DNA from: Symbiodinium natans
Taxonomy: Eukaryota; Sar; Dinophyceae; Suessiales; Symbiodiniaceae
Assembly (NCBI GenBank): GCA_905221605.1
Contig: CAJNDS010002625.1
Location: forward strand, 100,001 to 164,000
Reading direction: 5' to 3'
Length of the DNA: 64,000 bases
Shown here: positions 1 through 9,289 of the stretch, piece by piece
How the letters are laid out: each line of letters starts with the position of its first letter
Position numbering within the stretch: position 1 is the stretch's first letter
Program-made: the position numbers and the translations under genes
The notes under the pieces: model-generated
What the model was told of the DNA's origin: nothing
The model's database searches: none
Seen by the model: only the letters and a program-made list of their open reading frames with translations

Positions 1-999
1 CACGGATGCCAATGTCAAGGCTTTGCCTTCGCAAGATCCAGCTGAGCACGTCCTTCAGGAGTTTTGTCGCAGGTGCAGCAAGAACCCCTCGACCGGCTTA
101 GCAGTGATCCACTCTTGCCATGAAATATTGGGATCCTTCTTTAAATGCATCCTTATTCTTGGAATCCGTATTCTTGGGATCCGTATTCTTGGGATCCTGA
201 AAATTAACCCTTGTAATAATAATAATAATACTCAGAATGATGATAATAATAGAAATAATAATACTCATACGAAAACTAAAAATGACAGTTATTATTGTTA
301 TTACTACTATTATTAGTCAGGCGGTCCCGGGCTCGTCGCCCACTGCCTCGCCAAGGAGTATGACCTTCCGCAAGACGCTGCAACGTCTGCGTCAAGAAGA
401 TCTCACCTTCTGCCCCTACCCTCTAAACCCTAAACCCTAAACCCTTAACCCTAAACCCTAAACCCAAAAATGGCCCTTAAGCCCTCACTTTGAACCTACG
501 TAAGGCGTTTGAGGTCGGAACCGACAGAGCTGCGGCCCCTGCAAGACGCCATATCTGCAGCGCCATCACTCTCGGCGCGCAAGCAACGCGGCGCTTTGCA
601 CAAAAGGCTGATGCCTATTGTGGTGTCCTACGCCCTAAACCCTAAACCCTAAACCCTAAGCCCTAAACCCTAAACCCTAAACCCTAAACTACTATTCCCC
701 GAAGGCGGCGCCGAGCCCATGAATCGGAGTGCGTGTTGAAGCCTTCATGTTGTGATCCTCCCTCCCTTTCGAAAGATCTCAGCCATAAGCTCGGAGCCAC
801 CTACTTTAGGGCTTAGGGCTTAGGGCAGTTTAGGGTTCAGGGTATGTAAACATATTACTAAACTCAGAGAATCACTCTCACAGCTGGAGCCGAGATGCGG
901 TCTTACACGAGTCGACATCGCAATGCAAAAACCACACGAGTGTCAACCTCATGATATGTGTCACACTGGCGCGGTAGGAAGGTCCTTACGCCATCTTAT
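1..999. other. No supported gene
   Basis: Holds an AAT-type microsatellite (205-315), short CCCTAAA arrays (420-465 and 631-688) and unique sequence. A minus-strand fragment ELMAEIFRKGGRI near 745-790 could be a further exon of copy B but is unsupported. Confidence 0.6.
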
Positions 1000-1935
1000 G
1001 CTGCCAAGGACTTCAATCTCGCAATCTCCTGGCACGTTCGTGGCACGTGCATCCGTTGATCATCCTTTGAATATAATATACAATTTCAATATATAATTTG
1101 TAATTTATAACAATGAATATATACAATTTATAATAATATATAATATAATAAAATAATATAATACAACATAATATAACATAATATTATATTATATTATATT
1201 ATATAACAAATGGTATATAACATCTCATATATATCATATGTATGTATAGAATACTTAGCATATTTCCGGGAATTCGGACCTCATCTCGTTTCCGGATCTC
1301 GTTCTCGAATCCCGTGATGAGCTCCTAACCGAAGTTCGGATGCAGAGAATTCATTGGGCCCTGCTGAAGTCCTTGGGGCAAAAGGCTTTTAAATTTGAAT
1401 TGAGCAATGATTTTAGATCCAACCACACCCCCCCCCCCCTCCCCCTCCCCCCGTCCCCCCTCTGTCAAAGAGCCGTGTCCTCCTTGTTCAGGCACAGGAG
1501 CTTGCTGTGACTTCGCTCCTGCGGATGCATTGTAGTGTATCTGATATCAGATATTTGATGTTTGGTACTAGAGATTTGATATTAGATATGAAATATTGCA
1601 TGCATTTGTTACATATTGTTAGTGCTTATGACTACTTTTTTGTTATTATTATTATTATTCTTATTATTACTATTCTAAAAATCATTATTACTTACTATTA
1701 TTCTTATTGTTACTATTGTTCTGATTATTTATTGTTATTGCTATTGCAATTGTTCTTGTTATCGTTCTTGTTCTTGTTGTTATTATATATTATAAAGTAT
1801 GAGCTCTACATAATATATAAATATAGATATAAATATAAATAACAATATAAATATAAATATGTAAACCATGAGAGGCCCCACCAGGACGCGGATAGGTGGC
1901 TGCTCATAGGGCTTGAAGGCCAGCCACGTCCCCAC
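1000..1935 (-). CDS. Terminal four-exon block of copy B (VGTWLA, QERSHSK and two coiled-coil exons)
   Basis: Exons in order: 1935 down to about 1868 (VGTWLAFKPYEQPPIRVLVG, acceptor AG|GTGGGG); about 1530-1462 (QERSHSKLLCLNKEDTA); 1324-1280 (ELITGFENEIRKRDE); from 1028 downward (EIARLKSLAA, then a stop). The last two join into a heptad-like coiled coil. All four recur in the same order at 24.24-23.76 kb. The intron between the coil exons is 251 nt and holds an AT-rich microsatellite, whereas the paralogous intron is 57 nt. Confidence 0.6.
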
Positions 1936-4900
1936 CTCAGACTTCTGAGCTCCACAGGGTTTAGGGTTTAGGGTTTAGGGTTTAGGGTTTAGGGTTGCAC
2001 CATTCAAGCCGTGGTAGAGCTCGGGAGCTTGCGGAGGGAAGCTGCTTGAACGGCTTGCGTTCCTTCGTGGCCGGCACTGCTTCCTCTCAGGTTAAAAGGA
2101 AAAAAGGGGGTTTACGAACACATGCATGGGGGGGGGGGGGGGGGGGGTAGGGTTTAGGGTTTAGGGTTTAGGGTTTAGGGTTTAGGGTTCCCCGAATATA
2201 GTCTCCCAAATAGTGGATCCCCTTATAAAAAAGGACCCCTAAGAAGGTACCCCTAGTTTCGTAAAGCCCCATGAAGGTTCAGCGGCCACACTTTGCTTGA
2301 AAGCTTTGCATAGCGATGTTTCGCCACACATCCCCTTGTCAATCTAGACTCCTTGTGCTTCTTACCACATGGTCCCGTGGTGCCCATCGCGCATCTGCCC
2401 AGCGCGACGCGCAGGACGGTAAGAGTGGCTCGCGCGGGGCGACGCACAACACTTAGTAGCTAACTTTGGGATGAACACCGTGTCACCGCACATAGGGCTT
2501 AGGGTGTAGGGTTTTAAGGTTTAGGGTTTAGGGTTTAGGGTTTAAGGTTTAGGGTTATGGCATAAGCTTGATGAGGTCCTTCGTGCTGCTGACCGCTGGA
2601 GCTTCCGACTGTTGGGGAGCCACCTGGTAAGGTCACATGCATCCCACACGCTAGGAGTCGCTAGGACTGTACTTATAACCCACTTATAAGCCCCTTAAGT
2701 GCCCTAATATGGTTATAAGTACAGCTAGAAGTACAGTTATAATTGGTTAATAAGTACCATGAACCTCCAAGTAGGAGTCGCTAGGACATGTGCCCGAACT
2801 ACGCGTCCAGGTCTGAGGTTCAAGCCGGGGCCACCGCTGCAGGCATCTCTGTCGAAGCCTTCGCAATCAGTGAACCATCTGACGCCCTGTTTTGGGAGGG
2901 GCAAGTTGTAAGGCCTGAAAATCGCCTAGTTTCCTGAATCCTGGCTCGCTGAATGCTGGCTTCCTGAATCGCAACAAGTTTCTGAATCACACAACAAACC
3001 TGGAAATGTGGACCAAGCTAGCGTTGAGTCGAAGGAAGGGGACCCGAAACCCTAAACCCTAAACACTGAACCCTAAACCCTAAACCCAAAACGCTAAACC
3101 CTAAACCCTAAACCCTAAACCCCAAACCCCAAACCCTAAACCCTAAACCCCCGGAGGGCCTGGATCCTGATGGGCTTGGATGCGAGCCATGTACCCACCG
3201 ACGGCAGCATGGAGAACCTTCAGGCCGCGGGTTTTGCTCCCTTCTGCGGGTTTGGGGTTTGGGGTTTGCGGTTTAGGGTTTAGGGTTTAGGGTTTAGGGT
3301 TTAGGGTTTAGGGTTTAGGGTTTAGGGTTTAGGGTTTAGGGTTTAGGGTTTAGGGTTTAGGGTTTAGGGTTTAGGGTTTAGGGTTCCCTAAATTCTGGGT
3401 CCCTTTTTGGGGTGCCCTAAATTAGAGGGGCCGCCTCATAATCAGGGCCTCACAAGGGACCATATTTTAGAACTCACCATATGAAATTATAGGGGTACCA
3501 TATTGGGATCCACATTATGAGTAGGGATTCCTAGGGACCCCAAATCTTATTTCCCAAACTAACCCCTACATGGAGGTTTCCGAAATTAGGGTGTATCGTA
3601 TTGGGGTCCAATCTTTTGAGGGAATCCTACTATTTGGGGATCTATTTTTGGGGTCCCCTATTTTCGTACCCTAAACCCATACCCTAACCCCTAACCCCTA
3701 ACCCCTAACCCCTAACCCCTAAACCCTAACCCCTAACCCCTAAACCCTAAACCCTAAACCCTAAACCCTAAACCCTAAACCCTGAACCCTAAACCCTAAA
3801 CCCTAAACCCTAAACCCTAAACCCTAAACCCTAAACCCAAACCCTCAACCCTGAACCCCCCTAAAGGAACTCTGTGCGGCTGGAGCTGAGGTTCAAACTG
3901 AACTCGAGCAGCTGCCTCTGACAAGCAGGTACTTGGAGGCTCATGGTACTTATCAACCAATTTTAACTGTACTTATAACTGTACTTCTAACCCCATTAGG
4001 GCACTTAAGGGGCTTGTAAGTGGGTTGTAAGTACAGCTATAATTGGTTAACAAGTACCATGAACCTCCAAGTAGTGGCAACCGGCCACCAACAATCAATG
4101 TGTGATGCCTTGCCCCGTGTCTGGCATTGGAGCTGAGGCTGCGGCTGGGACGCTCTTCGCTTCTACAGGCTTGGCATCCGACTCCGGCTTTGCTGATGCT
4201 GTTGGCGCTGGTACCGGCTTCGGCTGGGCCGGGAACTTGTCGTACAGCTTCTGCCGAACAATTTCGAGGACCGGTGTTGGCACCGAGTGGCCGCACTCAA
4301 GCATCTGCTCAGACCCCCACAACAGCACTCCCCTGGGCCTGCATAGAATCGGGCTTCACCGTCCGCAGGTGTGCATCGTAGTATGGCCTGTCACACAACT
4401 ACGGATGCAGGAAAACACATCCACTTGTCACAAAAGCCGGGCACCATGAGAACTACAAGCAGGGCTCTCTATTCGATCTGATCATCTATATCGCTCCGAA
4501 TGGATCACCAACACTTGGAACATGCCTGACTAGATGTCTGCTGTGGACGACCTGGCCTGAATGGCGTAAGGGCCACAGCCTCAGCAAACCGCAAAGTGCT
4601 GGGCGACACCGACGAGCTGTGATGCTTTTCCCTGCGTCTGGCATGGGAGCTGAGGCTGCGGCTGGGACGCTCTTCGCTTCTACAGGCTTGGCATCCGACT
4701 CCGGCTTTGCTGATGCTGTTGGCGCCGGCGCGGGCTTGGGCTGGGCCGGGAACTTGTCGTACAGCTTCTGCCGAACAGATCGAACAGGTTTGAGGACGGG
4801 TGTCTGTACAACCACGTATCCCCACATACTCCAGTAGCAAAGCATCCCACACAGCCCGAAAACGTCCCTGACCTGCATAGAATCGGGGTTGACAGTCTGC

Positions 4901-7900
4901 AGATGTGCTTCGTAGTATGGCCTGCCACACAACTACGGGTACAAGAGTGCAGCTTCTGTCACAAGCCAGACACCGCAGCAGCACTAACTAGGGCAGCTTA
5001 ATCGATCCGATGAACGTACAAGGCTACAAGTAGATGCGTGCTGTGGACAATCATGTGGACAATCTGGCCTAAACGGCGTCAGGGCCACAGCCTCAGCAAA
5101 CCGACAAGTGATTGGGCGGCCGGTGGTGGAGAGCTGTGATGCCTTGCCCCGTGTCTGGCATTGGAGCTGAGGCTGCGGCTGGGACGCTCTTCGCTTCTAC
5201 AGGCTTGGCATCCGACTCCGGCTTTGCTGAGGCTGTTGGCGCCGGCGCGGGCTTTGGCTGGGCCGGGAACTTGTCGTACAGCTTCTGCCGAACAATTTCG
5301 AGGACCGGTGTTTGCATCGAATGGCCGCACTCAAGCATCTGCGCAGACCCGCCCCACAACACTCCCCTGGGCCTGCATCGAATCGGGCTTCACCGTCCGC
5401 AGGTGTGCCTCGTAGTATGGCCTGTCAGGAGCACATCCTCTTGTGACAAAAACTGGGCACCACGAGCACTACAAGTAGGTCTCTCCATTCGATCTCATCG
5501 TCTATATCGCACAGAATGGACCATCGAAACTTGGAACATGCTTGACTAGATGTCTGCTCTGGACGACCTGGCCTAAATGGCGTAAGGGCCACAGCCTCAG
5601 CAAACCGACAAGGATGGGTGCGGCGACGAGCTGTGACGCCTTGCCCTGTGTTGCCCGCTGCTTCACTTCTTTGCTTGGACTGGGGCGGTGACGCGCTACA
5701 ACAGCACGTCGCGGAGAAAAATTGATGCCCTGCCCTGTATCCGGCATTGCAGCTCAGGCCGCGGCTGGGACGCTCTTCGCCTCTGCCGGCTTGGCATCCG
5801 CCTCCGGCTTTGCTGTCGCAGTTGGCACCTCAGCTTTGCCGGAATGTGCGCGCCCTAACCCTAAACCCGAAACCCTAAACCCTAAACCCTCAACCCTAAA
5901 CCCTCAACCCAACCCTCAACCCTAAACCCTAAACCCTAAACCCTAACGCTCAGGTGCGGATACTGAGCTTGGGCCACGGCTGCTGGAGCTGCTGGAGCCT
6001 TCAAAGTGGCCTGAGCCGCAATTGTCACCGACATCATGCACATGCATGCGAACATACAGACATACCCTAACCCTAAACCCTAAACCCTAAGCAGCAAATA
6101 AGGCTTGAGACTTACAGTACGTCAGGACGGGTTACAGCCTTCAAGGCCTCAGCTTAACATCAGAACAGCCCTGACTCTGCCAGGACCCCAGGCCGTGCTT
6201 CAAGCTAAAGGGCGCTGAACATCACAGAACCAACCCTAAACCCTAAACCCTAAACCCGAAACCCTAAACCCTAAACCAGAGGCCTTCAAAAGTGACAAAG
6301 CGGGCCATGCCTGCAGCTTCGATGGGTTCGGCGCGATCCAAGTGCCCACAGAGGGCCTATGTGCGAACCTTAGAGTTTAGGGTTTAGGGATTCGGGTTTC
6401 GGGTTTAGGGTTCACCTTCGTCAACTTGATGCCTTGCTGCCCGAACTGAGCATCCGACTTCTCAGGAGCCACCTTGGACAAGCAAAGGAGCACACATCGG
6501 GCAGCTCCCTTCTCGTAATTGAAAAACTCCGAAACGCGCATCTGAGGCCCAAGCTGTGGCTACTGGACTTGCCGGGGCCGCTGGGGCCGCTGTGGCTGGC
6601 GCGGTGGGGATGGAGGCCTGTTAGAATGTTCTCCTTGCGTAAGCAGACATCGGACACGGACGCAAGAAAATGAACCAGAGTATGAAACCATGCTGCGTGG
6701 GGTGACGCCCAGTACCCGTGTGATAGGGCAGAACACACACACACACTAAACCCTAAACCCTAAACCCTAAACCCTAAACCCTAAACCCTAAACCCTAAAC
6801 CCTAAACCCTAAACCCTAAACCCTAAACCCTAAACCCACCGCTTCCACTGCCTGAGGCGAAGGAAAGGCCCCGGATGGCCTGCATCTTCTTGGGCTTCGA
6901 GGCGAGCCAAGTGCCCACGGACGGCAGCATGGAGAACCTGAGGCGTCACTCGCTGCGATCCAAGATGCACGAGTTACACACAAGAATACCAAGAATGATA
7001 GTAGTAGTAATAAAAAATCGTAATAGTAGTAATGATGAGAATAGTAGTGACAATAATAGTAATGCTAAAAAACAAGAAGAAGAAGAAGGAGAAGAATAAT
7101 AGTCAATCATTACACCAGCCGCGCTGCTGAGGCTGAAACTTCTGAACTGGAGCAGCTGCCTGACAGGCAGACTAGGCAGGTAGTAGAAAGCGGCGATGTG
7201 CCGTTAGCATGTGACGCCTTTTATTGTCGTGCGTTGCAACCGGGGCTGCGGCTGGGACGCTCTTCGCTTCCGCGGGCTTCGCATCCGATTCCGGCTTTGC
7301 TAGCGCTGTTGGCGCTGGCACCGGCTTCGGCTGGGCCGGGAACTTGTTGTACAGCTTCTGCCGCGGGTGTTTGCGCACAATGGCCCCACACACTCCAGGA
7401 AAGCATCTGCGCAGACCCCGCCCCACAACAGTCCCCTGGCCTGCATAGAATCGGGCTTCACCGTCCGCAGGTGTGCATCGTAGTATGGCCTGTCACACAA
7501 CTACGAGTGCAGGAAAACACATCCTCTTGTGACAAAAGCCGGGCACCACGAGCACTACAACCAGGGCTTCTTATATTCTATCTGATCATCTATATCGCAC
7601 AGAATGGATCACCAACACTTGGAACATGCTTGACTCTAGATGTCTGCTGTGGACAACCTGGCCTGAATGGCGTCAGGGCCACAGCCTCAGCAAACTGCAA
7701 AGTGATGGGCGACAACCGGCGAGCTGCAATGCCTTGCCCGTGTCTTTCATTGGAGCTGAGGCTGCGGCTGGGACGCTCTTCGCTTCTACAGGCTTGGCAT
7801 CCGACTCTGGCTTTGCTGTTGTTGTTGGTGCCGGCGCGGGCTTTGGCTGGGCCGGGAACTTGTCGTACAGCTTCTGCCGAACAATTTTGAGGACGGGTGT

Positions 7901-8935
7901 TTGCACCGAGTGGCCGCACTCCAGGAAAGCATCTGCGCAAACATCACCCCACAGCACTCCCCTCTGGCCTGCATAGAATCGGGCTTCACCGTCCGCAGGT
8001 GTGCATCGTAGTATGGCCTGTCACACAACTATCAGTACAGGAGTGCATCCTCACAAAAGCCAGGCGCCGCGTCAAATTTCAGCACAAGTATAGCTCTCTA
8101 CTCGATCTGATCTTCTATAACGCTCAACATGGATCACCAAAACGTGAGAGACACGAGGCTGGATGTCTGGAATCGGGCCTAAATGGCGTCAGGGCCACAG
8201 CCTCAGTAAGCCGCTAAGTAATGGGCGGCAAGGGGCTAACAACAACAATAATAATAATAGTAATAATAATAAACAGCTGCGATGCCTTGCCCGATTTCTG
8301 AGGCTGCCGCTGGGATGCTCTTCGCTTCCGCGGGCTTCGCATCCGATTCCGGCTTTGCTGATGCTGCTGGCACTGGCGCTGGCTTCGGCTGAGCCGGGAA
8401 CTTGGCGTACAGCTTCTGCGGAACAGGTGTTGAGGAGGACAGGAGCTTGCAAGGCCAACCCCCCCACCCCCCCCCCCGGAAAACTTCAGGAAGGCATCAC
8501 CACAGGACAGACCGTCCCCGCCACACTCCCCTGGCCTGCATGGAATCGGGGTTGACGATACGCAGATTTGCAGCATAGTACGGCCTCTCGGGCAACTTCG
8601 GAAGGGTCTTAGTACCAAAAGTCTCTTCTGAGCCACAGTGTCAGAGAGATCTACTCGATCTTTCCCAACTGTCGCTGACCGAAGCCCTACCCCTCCATGC
8701 GATCCCCGATCCCTGAGATGAGGGGTGTATACTGTATACTGCATTCGTAGTACCAGTAGCCGTGTTGCTAGTATTACTCTTGGTGGACATCGCCTGAACG
8801 GTGTCAGGGACGTAGCGGTGGCCTCAGGATTGTCAGAAATGGCTGAAGGCCAACTTCTGTGCATCACGCCATATCCCGCCTGCATTGGCAGAGGTGGCAC
8901 CGGCGGCAGTTCCTTCTGGGCATCCATTTGCCTGA
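1000..8935 (-). CDS. Modular Pro/Ala-rich coiled-coil protein, copy B (multi-exon, function unknown)
   Basis: I do not recognise the family. Reading right to left, small exons on one strand encode in order: a Pro-rich segment (QKELPPVPPLPMQAG, about 8860-8925), a xSLTPFR motif, repeated pairs of RPYYxAHLRTVKPDSMQA and QKLYDKFPAQPKP modules (8.6-4.1 kb), SVGTWLAxKP modules (6.9, 6.3, 3.2 and 1.9 kb), VAPxxSDA modules (6.47 and 2.6 kb), and a terminal coiled-coil block (1.54-1.0 kb). The composition is Pro, Ala, Lys and Glu rich, which suggests a scaffold or cytoskeletal protein; this is inference. The same module order recurs at 23.8-29.0 kb. Exons abut telomeric arrays. Whether this is one gene or several cannot be settled without transcripts. 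Confidence 0.55.
1068..1262. repeat. AT-rich microsatellite inside a coiled-coil intron
   Basis: Degenerate ATAATATA repeats fill most of the intron 1029-1279. The paralogous intron at 23797-23853 lacks them. Confidence 0.7.
1640..1862. repeat. TTATTA/TTGTTA and ATAAATAT microsatellite
   Basis: Interrupted ATT and GTT triplets grade into ATATAAATAT. The open frame of 111 codons through it is an effect of the repeat. Confidence 0.8.
2188..2272. mobile_element. Family I inverted-repeat element
   Basis: The family I pattern is a non-coding element of about 90-110 bp with ends near GGGGGTTTACGAAAATAGGG and an inverted copy, and internal GGATCC and GGTACC blocks. Here the left end is fused to a TTTAGGG array. 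Confidence 0.5.
2560..2620 (-). CDS. VAPQQSEA-type exon of the modular gene
   Basis: The minus strand reads VAPQQSEAPAVSSTKDLIKL next to an acceptor-like CAG. Related exons lie at 6425-6480 (VAPEKSDAQFGQQGIKL) and near 25535-25600 (VAPQQSDAGNPPKTEA). Recurrence of the motif in three places on the same strand is the main evidence that it is coding. Confidence 0.45.
2668..2771. mobile_element. Family IV inverted-repeat element (TACTTATAAC type)
   Basis: Inverted arms around GTACTTATAACC and GGTTATAAGTACAG. It is flanked by an identical 16-bp direct repeat, TAGGAGTCGCTAGGAC (2652-2667 and 2772-2787). Confidence 0.6.
3152..3225 (-). CDS. SVGTWLA-type exon, partial
   Basis: The minus strand reads MLPSVGTWLASKPIRIQAL with small sequence differences from the other copies. 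The exon is bounded on one side by a CCCTAAA array ending at about 3150 and is close to a TTTAGGG array starting at about 3243. It is one of six related exons (1.9, 3.2, 6.3, 6.9, 24.2 and 25.9 kb). Confidence 0.45.
3243..3385 (+). repeat. TTTAGGG telomere-type array
   Basis: About 18 nearly perfect TTTAGGG units after two TTTGGGG variants, followed directly by a family II element. Confidence 0.95.
3385..3490. mobile_element. Family II inverted-repeat element
   Basis: Family II elements have arms near GGTAGTTCTCTAAATTAGGG, a core GGGTCCCTTTTTGGGG, and an inverted copy. This copy directly follows a TTTAGGG array and ends with CTCACCATATG. Confidence 0.5.
3664..3855 (-). repeat. CCCTAAA array with CCCCTAA variants at one end
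   Basis: CCCCTAA units (3670-3750) change into perfect CCCTAAA units. The array is opposite in orientation to the one at 3243, about 280 bp away. Confidence 0.95.
3935..4076. mobile_element. Family IV inverted-repeat element
   Basis: Arms GGTACTTATCAACCAATTTT and AATTGGTTAACAAGTACC are nearly complementary. The element is closely similar to the copy at 2668-2771, including the segment AAGTACCATGAACCTCCAAG. Confidence 0.6.
4100..5845 (-). repeat. Tandem exon units of about 520 bp (three complete, one partial)
   Basis: Units begin near 4100, 4620 and 5140; a diverged partial copy lies at 5735-5845. Each contains, on the minus strand, an RPYY-type exon (4340-4390, 4875-4925, 5372-5425), a QKLYDKFPAQPKP exon running into a Pro/Ala/Lys-rich tail ending KSVPAAA (4110-4265, 4630-4785, 5150-5300), and a short FAEAVALTPFR segment. 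Coding parts are much better conserved than spacers, and reading frames are kept between units. This is a recent local expansion of exons, not satellite DNA. Confidence 0.75.
6305..6372 (-). CDS. SVGTWIA-type exon
   Basis: The minus strand reads RPSVGTWIAPNPSKLQA. It sits between short telomeric arrays at 6233-6276 and 6373-6412. It is recognised only through its five related exons in this window. Confidence 0.4.
6425..6485 (-). CDS. VAPEKSDA-type exon
   Basis: The minus strand reads KVAPEKSDAQFGQQGIKLTK. It is similar to the exons at 2.6 and 25.55 kb. It directly follows a telomeric array that ends at about 6412. Confidence 0.45.
6746..6836 (-). repeat. CCCTAAA array
   Basis: About 13 perfect units between an ACACAC run and a SVGTWLA exon. 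Confidence 0.95.
6860..6945 (-). CDS. SVGTWLA-type exon
   Basis: The minus strand reads LRFSMLPSVGTWLASKPKKM and continues QAIRG. A CCCTAAA array of about 90 bp (6746-6836) lies just downstream. It is the best preserved of the single-copy members of this exon family. Confidence 0.5.
7200..8830 (-). repeat. Tandem exon units of about 520 bp, second cluster (three units)
   Basis: Units start near 7200, 7735 and 8280. RPYY-type exons lie at 7440-7490, 7972-8022 and 8540-8590. QKLY-type exons lie at 7215-7370, 7735-7885 and 8285-8425. The last unit is the most diverged (QKLYAKFPAQPKPAPVPAAS). This cluster is separated from the first by 1.3 kb holding telomeric arrays, two SVGTW exons and a VAPEKSDA exon. 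Confidence 0.75.
8795..8935 (-). CDS. Pro-rich exon followed by a TSLTPFR segment
   Basis: The minus strand reads QKELPPVPPLPMQAGYGVMH, and the same frame continues to SDNPEATATSLTPFRR. The LTPFR ending matches the segment in each tandem unit and in copy A near 27.2 kb. The frame stays open much further, to about 8214, but the rest reads through introns and later modules in the wrong frame. Confidence 0.5.
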
Positions 8936-9146
8936 GGGATGTCCACACAAAACTATTTGGCCCGTGCCGCTTGGGATTTTCTACACTTGCACCGTGCACC
9001 AGGCAAGCAAAACTCATTTACTGCCTCGTTTTTGCTACAACGTCTGAGCAGTCCAATCATTGATGCAGTTGCAAAGGTCACAAACACATGTTAGCTTGAG
9101 GTTCGCACGGAACTGGCGCGGGCGTCTTGGCTGCCTGTTGCTATAT

Positions 9147-9250
9147 GGTCAGTTCTCGAAATTATGGTCCCTTTCTGGGTAGGGGGCCGCCTTTATCACA
9201 GGAACCCCAAAAAGGGACCCTAATCTACAGAAGTGACCCTATTATGGGAC
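9147..9250. mobile_element. Family II inverted-repeat element
   Basis: GGTCAGTTCTCGAAATTATG and a complementary right arm ending near AGAAGTGACC, with the GGGTCCC core modified. It lies between the RIIa gene copy 1 and the modular gene copy B. Confidence 0.5.
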
Positions 9251-9289
9251 AAGCCATTCAACACAGGCTGCACTGATTTGCACTCGGCA

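Noticed and set aside
3243-3855. Chromosome end or subtelomere
   Set aside because: Telomeric arrays occur more than 50 times in both orientations, are short, and lie inside or between coding exons.
4100-8830. CRISPR-like array
   Set aside because: The units are about 520 bp with protein-coding conservation and no spacer structure.
8214-9017. 267-codon minus-strand open frame taken as one exon
   Set aside because: Only its first part (Pro-rich exon and LTPFR) looks coding. The rest crosses an RPYY exon in the wrong frame and ends in an AAT microsatellite.
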